Positions 1 through 6,932 of a stretch of 64,000 bases of DNA are shown here, one piece after another. The notes beneath the pieces were generated by a model. The model saw only the letters and a program-made list of their open reading frames with translations, ran no database searches and had not been told where the DNA came from. Origin of the DNA: Candidatus Enterococcus leclercqii. Its GTDB lineage: Bacteria > Bacillota > Bacilli > Lactobacillales > Enterococcaceae. How positions within the stretch are numbered: the first letter of the stretch is position 1; each line of letters starts with the position of its first letter. The stretch covers positions 151,276-215,275 of the forward strand of contig NZ_MAEH01000012.1 of NCBI RefSeq assembly GCF_009933135.1, given 5' to 3'. The translations under genes were made by a program, and so were the position numbers.

Positions 1-1
1 C

Positions 2-1033
2 TTTGCGGCAGCAGCCTTCGCCCATATTGAGTTTACTGATTTTTCACTGGCAGAAGCCAAATACCTGCTGCTGGCAAACATGCGCCATTGGTTTGCTCAG
101 CCGATTTTTACGGAAGAAGGCTTTTTATCAATCGGCTATCATTATCCGAATCTAGTAATGGCAGAAGGTTACAACGCCCCGGGTTCTCCCTATTGGGCTC
201 TCAAAAATTTCATCGTTTTGGCATTACCGGAAGCTGACCCTTTCTGGCAAGTTGAAGCCATCCAACCAACTTTTGATGCAAAAACTCGTAATCCTTATAG
301 CCGTATGTTGTTGATTCACAGTGAAACAGGTAATGAATTGCAGGCATTTACCTGTGGCCAACATTCTCATGAGCATGCCCATGGAGAATCTAAATATGAA
401 AAATTTGTCTATTCTGCAACATTTGGCTTCAGCGTGGCAAAAGGCAGCGTTCTCCCTAAACAAGGAGCTTTTGACAATACCTTGGCAATCTCGGAAACCA
501 CGACGCATTATCGCACAGTTTTTGGTTACGAAGACTATCAAATTTGCGATGAGTATACTTATGGGCGTTGGCAGCCGTGGGAAGACTGTCAAATAGACAG
601 CTTTATCATCCCTTGTTACCCGTGGCATCTGCGCCTGCATATCGTAGAGACTAAGCGCAGGGTCAATCTGTTAGCCGGCAGCTTTTCCGCACCAGATTAC
701 GGTGAAAGCCTGATAGAATCCATTGACGAAATCCGCTACCGTTCAAAAGTCGGCACCATCGGAATCAAGATATTTACTCCGACGGACAAACTCGAATTGA
801 CCCGTCCTGAACCTAATACCAATCTGCTTTTCGAAAAAACGGTCCTGCCACAAGCCGCCTACAAACTAGCACCAGGCCGTCACGTAATTCTTTTGGCTTG
901 TCTTGGTCAGGGGGGAAATGCTGCCAACAGTCCACAACTTCTCAATGCCCGCTTAGAAGGCAGCCAGCTTGTGTGGCAAATGGGACAGCAAGACTATCGC
1001 CTTTCTTTGAGCCAATTAGCAACAATCAATTAA
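2..1033 (+). CDS. DUF2264 family protein (5' truncated by window edge)
   Basis: The frame is open from the first bases of the window, so the N-terminus lies outside; 343 residues are visible. The segment reading YNAPGSPYWALK and the His-rich stretch HSHEHAHGE are what I associate with DUF2264 proteins, soluble proteins of unknown activity often found near polysaccharide-use genes. There is no signal peptide or membrane segment in the visible part. The only weak terminator-like element after it is CGAAC/GTTCG followed by five T at 1096-1125. The family call comes from remembered motifs; substrate and activity are unknown. Confidence 0.75.
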   Translation, partial: FAAAAFAHIEFTDFSLAEAKYLLLANMRHWFAQPIFTEEGFLSIGYHYPNLVMAEGYNAPGSPYWALKNFIVLALPEADPFWQVEAIQPTFDAKTRNPYSRMLLIHSETGNELQAFTCGQHSHEHAHGESKYEKFVYSATFGFSVAKGSVLPKQGAFDNTLAISETTTHYRTVFGYEDYQICDEYTYGRWQPWEDCQIDSFIIPCYPWHLRLHIVETKRRVNLLAGSFSAPDYGESLIESIDEIRYRSKVGTIGIKIFTPTDKLELTRPEPNTNLLFEKTVLPQAAYKLAPGRHVILLACLGQGGNAANSPQLLNARLEGSQLVWQMGQQDYRLSLSQLATIN

Positions 1034-1370
1034 CATTACAAGCACAAAAAGCTGAGCCAATCACAAAAGCAGCAGAGTCACTTAACGACGCACAGCGAAC
1101 TCGCAAAAAAAGAACGTTCGTTTTTCAATAATATGCTGCTCATTTTTGAATTTTTTTGTGTCTGACAATTACAACAGTTTAAGACAAGATACTTCTTCTC
1201 ATAATCGTCTTTTTTTGCGAATCTCCGCTCTATCCATGTTCTCAAACGGTTACAAAAACGATTCCTGTTATTTGTGTGAAGTTCTCTTTCATTATTTTAT
1301 TAAGATTAGTCAAAATCGTTGAATCTTTTACGAAAGTGCAATAAAATTCTAGCATCTTACAATAAGAAAG
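1034..1370. other. Intergenic region with rhodanese promoter
   Basis: This gap has no convincing gene. It holds a weak hairpin with a T run at 1096-1125 after the DUF2264 gene and, at its end, the promoter of the next gene. The rest is AT-rich and featureless to me. Confidence 0.6.
1319..1347 (+). promoter_or_regulatory. Sigma-A promoter of the rhodanese-like gene
   Basis: A TTGAAT -35 box (1319-1324) and a TAAAAT -10 box (1342-1347) are separated by exactly 17 bp. Transcription would begin near 1354, about 30 nt before the ATG. Confidence 0.6.
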
Positions 1371-1382
1371 TTGGGATGGAAG

Positions 1383-1685
1383 ATGACATCAATTTCAGTA
1401 CAAGACTTTGCCGCACAGCTCAAAGAACCATCTGCTGTCGTGCTTGATACCCGCGATCACACTGCGTATGAAGAAGGGCATTTGCCACAAGCAATCTCGA
1501 TGCCGGCAACAAGCTTGCCGAATCGTTTACAAGAACTGGATAAAAGTAAAACTTATTTCGTCTTGAGTCATTCAGGACGTCGTTCAGAAATTTTGGCAAG
1601 TTTCTTGTCGGACAATGGCTTTAATGCCGTGCACGTTATCGGGGGAATGCGTGCCTACCGCAACACCATTGAAGCAGCTGCTTAA
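1383..1685 (+). CDS. Rhodanese-like domain protein lacking the catalytic cysteine
   Basis: This is a 100-residue single rhodanese domain: VVLDTRDHTAYEEGHLPQA is the conserved first half, and SHSGRRSE followed by VIGGMRAYR is the active-site loop and C-terminal signature. In sulfurtransferases the loop begins with Cys (CxxGxRS); here that position is Ser62 (codon AGT, 1566-1568), so persulfide transfer is not expected. I chose ATG 1383, with GGGATGGA just upstream; an in-frame TTG at 1371 is possible. The gene is monocistronic between its own promoter and a terminator. It may be a regulatory or binding module; its partner is unknown. Confidence 0.85.
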   Translation: MTSISVQDFAAQLKEPSAVVLDTRDHTAYEEGHLPQAISMPATSLPNRLQELDKSKTYFVLSHSGRRSEILASFLSDNGFNAVHVIGGMRAYRNTIEAAA

Positions 1686-1716
1686 ACAGCAAAAATGGGA
1701 GAAATTTGAATAAGCA

Positions 1717-1753
1717 AAAGCCGCAAATGTCATCACGGTATTTGCGGCTTTTT
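1717..1753 (+). terminator. Intrinsic terminator of the rhodanese-like gene
   Basis: AAAGCCGCAAAT and ATTTGCGGCTTT form a 12-bp stem with an 11-nt loop, followed by a run of T. Confidence 0.9.
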
Positions 1754-1797
1754 TTGCTCGCCTTGGTGAGCTGCTTTCCATTAACTACACAGCAAAA

Positions 1798-1832
1798 AAG
1801 CTTGCCGACGATTTGAACTCGTCGGCAAGCTT
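1798..1832 (-). terminator. Terminator of the EIIA/AI-2E operon
   Basis: AAGCTTGCCGACG and CGTCGGCAAGCTT form a perfect 13-bp stem. The A run on the plus side becomes the T tract for the minus-strand transcript that ends just before it. Confidence 0.88.
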
Positions 1833-1847
1833 CTTCATATCTAAAAC

Positions 1848-3050
1848 CTATTTTTCACTAGGCGGATCCTCCACCGTTTTTTCATCCTCATAATAATACT
1901 GTGACACTTCCTTGTACCACTCAAACAGATGTGTAATCAGGACTTTGGCAGCAGCGTAGATGGGAATCCCCAACACGACGCCCACCAATCCGAAAAGCTT
2001 ACCTGAAGTCAACAACACTAACAAGATCGTCACCGGATGGATCGCCAATTGACTTCCCAATACTAAAGGAGAAATAAAGCGACCTTCCAATGTCTGTTCA
2101 ATCACAAAGACGACAATCACTTTCAGTAATAGGATTGGCCCACCGACAATTCCCAAAAAAATCGCCGGAATCATCGCTAAAAATGAACCCAGATAAGGAA
2201 TCAGATTCAAAAAGCCGGCGACAATCCCTAAAGTAACTGCATAATCCAAACCGATGATGGAAAAGCCGATAATGAACATGATCGCCACTGCAAAAGCTAC
2301 GGTCAATTGGCCACGAATATACGAAGAAACCTGGCCGTTCATCTCTGTGATTACATCAAGGGTTGGCTTGCGCCAATGATTCGGCAAGAATTTTACAAAA
2401 TAAGGCGCTACTTTTCGCCCATCTTTCAGTAAGTAAAACAAGATAAAAGGGGCCGTTACGATAGCAACAACAACTGTGGCAACAGCTCCCACGAACCGAC
2501 CAATACCATTAATCGTCGTTTTAGAAAAGTTTTGGATAAAATCTGTCAGCCAACTCATAAGCTTGTCGGAATAACTTTCAATCTGCGTCTGAAATTGTGA
2601 AAACAGTGGATCTTGCAGAATTTCCCGCACTTTGCTGTCCACCGTATCTAGGTAATCAGGAAAATTCGTCGCAAAGCTGATACTCTGCTCTCTGATTTTC
2701 GGGACGATAACCACCACACCCCAGATAATCAATCCCAGCACCACCAAAAATAGCAAAATGATGCCGTAAATTCGTTTCAGACCTTTTTTCTCCAAATAGT
2801 CCACAGCCGGGTTCATGAGGTAATAAAAAATTCCCGCTAATACGATTGGCAGCCCCACTACTGCCGCAAACTGCCAGATGGGATCAAAGAGATAGGAAAC
2901 TTTGGTGAAAGCATTCAATATCAAGAGGATCAAAAGAATAATCAGCAGTGCTGTCACCACTTGATTGTTCAAAAACCATTTCCAAAACCAAGACAAACGT
3001 TTTGGCTCTTGTTCTTCGGTACTGTGTTTAAGCTTCCCTTTAGGCTCCAT
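1848..3050 (-). CDS. AI-2E family (PerM/YdjY-type) membrane transporter
   Basis: The protein has 400 residues with a short charged N-terminus, then about eight hydrophobic segments, and a large soluble stretch after the second to third segment, as in the AI-2E/PerM family. The region VTLGIVAGFLNLIPYLGSF is the family signature, and EQTLEGRFISPLVLGSQL is also typical. The ATG at 3050 was chosen because GGAGGTGACGAAG precedes it directly; the longer upstream frame lacks this. It overlaps the end of the upstream EIIA gene by 11 bp, so the two are translationally coupled. Substrates differ among family members (autoinducer-2, Na+/H+ or unknown), so the substrate here is open. Confidence 0.88.
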   Translation of the reverse strand: MEPKGKLKHSTEEQEPKRLSWFWKWFLNNQVVTALLIILLILLILNAFTKVSYLFDPIWQFAAVVGLPIVLAGIFYYLMNPAVDYLEKKGLKRIYGIILLFLVVLGLIIWGVVVIVPKIREQSISFATNFPDYLDTVDSKVREILQDPLFSQFQTQIESYSDKLMSWLTDFIQNFSKTTINGIGRFVGAVATVVVAIVTAPFILFYLLKDGRKVAPYFVKFLPNHWRKPTLDVITEMNGQVSSYIRGQLTVAFAVAIMFIIGFSIIGLDYAVTLGIVAGFLNLIPYLGSFLAMIPAIFLGIVGGPILLLKVIVVFVIEQTLEGRFISPLVLGSQLAIHPVTILLVLLTSGKLFGLVGVVLGIPIYAAAKVLITHLFEWYKEVSQYYYEDEKTVEDPPSEK

Positions 3051-3414
3051 CTTCGTCACCTCCTGGATAGCTGATCTTATCTCCCACCTTGATTTGAGGC
3101 ATCTGCATTGGAGACAAGTAGATTGCATTTAGCAACTCATCTTCTGCAGTAGGCGGTGCAAACAGCAAGGCCGTATGGGAAAAGTCATGCAGATTCTTCT
3201 CTGCCAGTCGGCCAAAATTTTCGATAGTGTACTGTGTTTCACCAATCTGCAATTGGCCACCGACTACCAGCTTGATCTTTTCTCGTTGAGGGATCTGCTG
3301 CACAATACTGTACGGCCGCAATCCGGCTGTTACTTTTTCCCCGAAAAGGATCACTAGTGGCTCTTTCGGATCATAAGCCTGCTGTCCTATTTCAAGGATT
3401 TTTCCTTCGATCAT
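3040..3414 (-). CDS. Orphan glucitol/sorbitol-type PTS EIIA domain protein
   Basis: The protein is 124 residues long, the size of a GutA-type EIIA. The stretch GRLAEKNLHDFSHTALLF matches the EIIA-Gut region that carries the phosphorylated histidine (usually LxxLGH), making His80 the likely phosphosite and His76 the alternative. The C-terminal PQIKVGDKISYPG also fits. A GGAGGAGT ribosome site lies 10-12 nt upstream of ATG 3414. No EIIB, EIIC or sorbitol dehydrogenase is nearby; instead it is the first gene of an operon with an AI-2E transporter. It may sense PTS phosphorylation state rather than transport sugar, which is inference. Confidence 0.78.
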   Translation of the reverse strand: MIEGKILEIGQQAYDPKEPLVILFGEKVTAGLRPYSIVQQIPQREKIKLVVGGQLQIGETQYTIENFGRLAEKNLHDFSHTALLFAPPTAEDELLNAIYLSPMQMPQIKVGDKISYPGGDEDGA

Positions 3415-3864
3415 TAAAAATCCACTCCTCCATTCAAATCCTAAAGATCCATTTTGACTGAACTTCTCCAGCCTAGCAGATCATTTCATTGTGAAACGGT
3501 TGTTGGTCACAGTAGCCTTCTGTAAATGTACTACTTGCAGCTGGCCACTTTTAGTTATGACCCGCGTCGGCCAGCTTTTTACGCAGAAAACACTCACTGT
3601 AGGGCATACAGTTTTCACTTCCGAAAAAACGGTTGACGCTGGCCAAACAGCAAGAAAAAAACCGAACATCACGTTACATCCAGTATAGCACAAGGAGACT
3701 TATGTCAGGCAAATGCTGCAGAGTATGTTACAATAATGGAAGATTAAAGAACGCTTTCGCAGGCTTTCCAACAGACTTTTCAACCGTTTGTCTTATGTGG
3801 CAGAATGGTTACATCTACTCTGAAAGCCTAGCAAAAATCATCACTACTAAAAGGAGATTTATAC
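3415..3864. other. Divergent intergenic region
   Basis: This 450-bp gap lies between the minus-strand EIIA operon and the plus-strand lactonase gene. AGCTGGCC (3539-3546) and GGCCAGCT (3570-3577, followed by five T) could form a hairpin on the plus strand, but no upstream plus-strand gene needs a terminator, so its role is unclear. I see no coding region. Confidence 0.5.
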
Positions 3865-4887
3865 ATGAAACAAACATTGCTTTTGGGCACGTATACCCGC
3901 CGAAAAAGTCAAGGAATCTATCAGATTGATTTGGATACTGATAGTAAAACATTGGAAAACTTACAGCTGGTGGTACCAGAAAAGAGCCCTACTTATTTGA
4001 CTAAGAGTGCAGCCGGTCGTCTTTACTCGGTAACAACAGTCGAAGACAAAGGCGGTTGTTCGGCCTATGACGCTGAGATGCATTTTTTGAATGCTGTCAC
4101 AGAAGAAGGGGCTCCCTTGTGCTACGTAGCCGTGGACGAAAAGCGCCAGTTAGTCTATGGTGCCAATTACCATAAAGGCGAAGTCAACGTCTACCGTATC
4201 AAAGAAGATGGCAGCCTGGAAGCCGCTGATGCCGTTTATCACGATGAACCTTGCGGAAGTCATGAAAACCAAGACAAGCCCCACGTTCATTTTACAGACT
4301 TAACGCCAGATGGTCGCCTTGCTGTTTGTGATTTAGGCACAGATCGCATCTATACTTACGACATTTCTTCTGAAGGTAAGTTATCCGAAGCGGCTATCTA
4401 TCTTGCTGAAGACCAAACTGGCCCTCGTCATCTAGCCTTTCACCCTAATGGCCAAATTGCCTATCTTTTCGGGGAACTGGACAGTACAGTAACGGTTCTT
4501 GCTTACGATGCAAATGACGGCAGCTTCACCCAGTTGCAAAAACTTTCAACTCTGCCAGAAGACTTTAATGAATTCAATGGTGGCGCAGCAATCCGCATTT
4601 CTGCTGACGGTCGGTTCGTCTATGCCTCCAACCGCGGCCATAATTCTATCGCAGTCTTTGAAACTTTCGAAGGCGGAACCTCTTTAATCCGTCGTCAATT
4701 GATCTCAACTGAAGGAGATTTTCCTCGCGATTTCAACTTGGATCAAACTGAAAACTTTTTGATCTGCGCCAATCAGAACAGCGATAACCTGACATTGTAC
4801 AGTCGCGATGCCGAGACTGGGATTTTATCTCTGATACAAAAAGATATTTTTGCACCAGAAGCTGTTTGCGTCTATGTTTCCAAGTAA
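3865..4887 (+). CDS. pgl: Lactonase family protein (6-phosphogluconolactonase-like beta-propeller)
   Basis: The protein has 340 residues and begins with LLLGTYTRRKSQGIYQ, typical of the seven-bladed propeller lactonase family (PF10282) that includes E. coli Pgl. Repeated blades can be followed through PHVHFTDLTPDGRLAVCDLG, GPRHLAFHPNGQIAYL and GGAAIRISADGRFVYASNRG. Family members hydrolyse 6-phosphogluconolactone in the oxidative pentose phosphate pathway, although some act on other lactones. There is no signal peptide, so the protein is cytoplasmic. The ATG has AAAGGAG 8 nt upstream. No terminator is visible after it, so read-through into the next small genes is possible. Confidence 0.88.
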   Translation: MKQTLLLGTYTRRKSQGIYQIDLDTDSKTLENLQLVVPEKSPTYLTKSAAGRLYSVTTVEDKGGCSAYDAEMHFLNAVTEEGAPLCYVAVDEKRQLVYGANYHKGEVNVYRIKEDGSLEAADAVYHDEPCGSHENQDKPHVHFTDLTPDGRLAVCDLGTDRIYTYDISSEGKLSEAAIYLAEDQTGPRHLAFHPNGQIAYLFGELDSTVTVLAYDANDGSFTQLQKLSTLPEDFNEFNGGAAIRISADGRFVYASNRGHNSIAVFETFEGGTSLIRRQLISTEGDFPRDFNLDQTENFLICANQNSDNLTLYSRDAETGILSLIQKDIFAPEAVCVYVSK

Positions 4888-4988
4888 ATCTTGAGAAGCT
4901 CTTATCACTTTAAACTGTCCCCGCAAGAAAACCTAGTGTGTCAAGTGCTTGACGGCCTACGTGATTTTGTGGACTAAGGAGGAAGCCT

Positions 4989-5339
4989 ATGTTTACCAAG
5001 ACCCCTACTGAGTTATTGTTGAAGGACTTTTCCAACCTACTGAACAAATGTCAATCCTGCTATGATTTGGTCACCAATCGCCGCTACAATCAATACTTGG
5101 CAATTTTAACTACTGCCGAAGGGTATGCGATTGCCGAAAAAGCCTATGTTCGCTGTGACCAGAATCCCGAATTACAAACAAAAGAAGTCTCAAACTTCGT
5201 CAACGCTTTTGATGAGTTTTATTTTGAATTGAAACAGATCATGTTCCACGATGACGATGATTTTGAAACCTTCCGCACCAGCCTAAAAAGAATGCAAACA
5301 GAATACGAAATCTTGACTGCCTCTTTTAACGAAATCTGA
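4989..5339 (+). CDS. Small helical protein of unknown function (116 aa)
   Basis: The start is supported by AAGGAGGAAGCCT directly upstream. The protein is soluble and mostly helical, with two cysteines near the N-terminus (CQSC) and an acidic patch (HDDDDFE). Its size and helical pattern recall YlbF/YmcA-type proteins, but I see no diagnostic motif and do not assign it. It is followed 33 bp later by another small gene with an equally good ribosome site, and the two probably share a transcript ending at 5571-5626. Confidence 0.7.
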   Translation: MFTKTPTELLLKDFSNLLNKCQSCYDLVTNRRYNQYLAILTTAEGYAIAEKAYVRCDQNPELQTKEVSNFVNAFDEFYFELKQIMFHDDDDFETFRTSLKRMQTEYEILTASFNEI

Positions 5340-5372
5340 TCCAGTGATGGCAGCACAAAGGAGGAACCATTC

Positions 5373-5534
5373 ATGAATACGCAAGAAGTTCGTGACCGCT
5401 TGAAAAAGGATCTGGGGATTCCCCGTTTTGAAGGCAAGCTGGAGGAAAAAGAATACACCGAAGAAGAATATGAAAAATTGAAAAACGATCTTCTTCAATA
5501 CTTCGAAGACTACGTTCGCAATGTAGAAAACTAA
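5373..5534 (+). CDS. Small charged protein of unknown function (53 aa)
   Basis: AAAGGAGG lies 8 nt upstream of the ATG. The 53 residues are strongly charged and helical (KLEEKEYTEEEYEKLKNDL), without membrane or signal segments. The spacing and shared terminator with the upstream 116-residue gene argue for one transcript. No family is recognised. Confidence 0.65.
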   Translation: MNTQEVRDRLKKDLGIPRFEGKLEEKEYTEEEYEKLKNDLLQYFEDYVRNVEN

Positions 5535-5570
5535 AATCAACACGTTACCCATTGCACAATCGATTACAAT

Positions 5571-5626
5571 AGAGCTTTGATTCTATCTTCCAGTTTCCGG
5601 AAGATCAGGATCAAAGCTCTTATTTT
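5571..5626 (+). terminator. Terminator after the two small genes
   Basis: AGAGCTTTGAT and ATCAAAGCTCT form an 11-bp stem that contains an inner CTTCC/GGAAG hairpin, followed by TTATTTTTTCTT. Confidence 0.88.
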
Positions 5627-5892
5627 TTCTTATATGCGTTTTTTTATTTAAATAAATGAACACTATTTTTAAAGCGACTTTGATTTAAATAAGTTTCTCC
5701 TATTTTCTAAAAAACACTATAGATAACAAATACAAAAAGAATAGAAAAACAAAACCATCTATAAAATGAGTAGAAATCTGCTTTTGGAAAATCTATTTGA
5801 AAACTAGCTTCCACACAGTTGGAGTGCCAGTGTTGACCACAATATGGACGAACCTCAGCAAAAGCGTTATAAATCAAGGCTTTTACTACACA

Positions 5893-5923
5893 AAAAAACC
5901 ACCGGGTTGGTTAGGTCCGGTGG
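5893..5923 (-). terminator. Second minus-strand terminator hairpin
   Basis: CCACCGG (5899-5905) pairs with CCGGTGG (5917-5923). Read on the minus strand it is followed by seven T. It lies downstream of another terminator, so it may be a backup or may end a separate short transcript. Confidence 0.6.
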
Positions 5924-5965
5924 AAAAAGGAGTAATTACTCTCGAACGGAGTAAAATGAAAAATA

Positions 5966-6013
5966 AAAAGGTTGTTGTTGGTTATGTATATAATATAACC
6001 GACAACAACCTTT
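5966..6013 (-). terminator. Terminator of the 143-residue unknown gene
   Basis: An 18-bp stem with one G-U pair (AAGGTTGTTGTTGGTTAT against ATAACCGACAACAACCTT), followed on the minus strand by TTTTTATTTTT. Confidence 0.85.
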
Positions 6014-6057
6014 CCGTCATAAAAATAACGTTATATTTAAATTAGATAACTCTCGTT

Positions 6058-6489
6058 TTAACGACCCATTAATAATTTTGTCATGCGCTGAATAGAAAAG
6101 CTGATTTCATCTGTCGCTTCATCTTGTTTTTTTTCAGAACTGTCAAAAAGGGCTACATCGATTGCATCCCCCTGCAGGCTCAAAATCATCTCTTCACAAC
6201 CTGCTACATATTTCTGATAAGAACGTTCGAATTTTTTGTGGATACCCATCACTTTTGCTGGTGGACGCAAACTGCCGATTTTTTCCAGCATGGTTTTGTA
6301 TTTTGCTGTCCCCGCTTGGAAACTCTCAATAGTTGTCGCCATTTTTTCCGGTGTTATTTCCGATAATTTATCATCGTTAATCGCCTGGCGGATCACTTCA
6401 TAATCAGGATTCATGGTTTCGCCGATCTTCTCGGTGTCCTGAACGATATCATTGATAGTTTGTACATAATAGCCCAGATTTGGTCTCAC
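6058..6489 (-). CDS. Unknown helical protein (143 aa)
   Basis: A GTG start at 6489 gives 143 residues; the ribosome site (GTAGGGATCG) is weak. The protein is soluble and rich in helix-forming residues, with no membrane segment. The middle (FQAGTAKYKTMLEKIGSLRPPAKVMGIHKKFERSY, shown here as residues ~55-89) looks like paired helices. It carries its own terminator and is transcribed alone. No family is recognised. Confidence 0.65.
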   Translation of the reverse strand: MRPNLGYYVQTINDIVQDTEKIGETMNPDYEVIRQAINDDKLSEITPEKMATTIESFQAGTAKYKTMLEKIGSLRPPAKVMGIHKKFERSYQKYVAGCEEMILSLQGDAIDVALFDSSEKKQDEATDEISFSIQRMTKLLMGR

Positions 6490-6665
6490 TTGTCGATCCC
6501 TACTTTCATTAAGATAACTTCATTGTAGCGTTTTTTATCCACTAAGAAAAGCCCCTGGCTAACCATAAACATCGCTGCTCACTTTCAAATTTGTTATGAT
6601 AAAGAAAAGTCCTCTTTTATCTTGAAAGCCATTCTCTTTTAAAATGAATTCAGGAGCTGATTGCA

Positions 6666-6842
6666 ATGAAAAAAACAACTCTCTTCCAACGAATCCGTCT
6701 TTATCTGGAATCCCGCAAAACTCGTTCCTCTGAGCGAGATCGTCACGTAGATACTCCCTTCAACCAGTTTGGTGCCAATGCGCAAGTCAACAGTCGGCTA
6801 AAAGCCCTCAAACGGCGCGAAAATCGAGAAGAAAAGCGCTGA
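6666..6842 (+). CDS. Small basic protein of unknown function (58 aa)
   Basis: The ATG at 6666 is preceded by CAGGAGCTGATTGCA. The 58 residues are very basic (RLKALKRRENREEKR at the C-terminus), hydrophilic, and may bind nucleic acid or ribosomes, but no motif proves this. The gene shares a bidirectional terminator with the convergent P-type ATPase gene. Confidence 0.6.
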   Translation: MKKTTLFQRIRLYLESRKTRSSERDRHVDTPFNQFGANAQVNSRLKALKRRENREEKR

Positions 6843-6868
6843 GACCAGCTACTCTTCGATCTACTATC

Positions 6869-6911
6869 AAAAAACGCTGACCCGGAATAAAAATCCAAGT
6901 CAGCGTTTTTT
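6869..6911. terminator. Bidirectional terminator between small gene and P-type ATPase
   Basis: AAAAAACGCTGAC (6869-6881) and GTCAGCGTTTTTT (6899-6911) are perfect complements with A and T runs on both sides, so the hairpin works for both convergent transcripts. Confidence 0.9.
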
Positions 6912-6932
6912 CGTAAACTGTTAGATAATGTC

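Larger units (their letters stand above)
5627..6057. other. AT-rich non-coding stretch with two minus-strand hairpins
   Basis: The first ~170 bp are much more AT-rich than the neighbourhood. Two hairpins oriented for minus-strand termination (5893-5923 and 5966-6013) occupy the right part. A perfect 12-bp palindrome, GAGTAATTACTC (5930-5941), lies between them. An 82-codon plus-strand frame crosses both hairpins and is not believable as a gene. Confidence 0.5.

Noticed and set aside
1096..1125. A terminator for the DUF2264 gene
   Set aside because: The stem is only 5 bp with a 15-nt loop; too weak to call alone.
5797..6045. An 82-codon plus-strand frame
   Set aside because: It runs through two minus-strand terminators and its C-terminal part is simply the translation of the hairpin arms; no ribosome site at its start.
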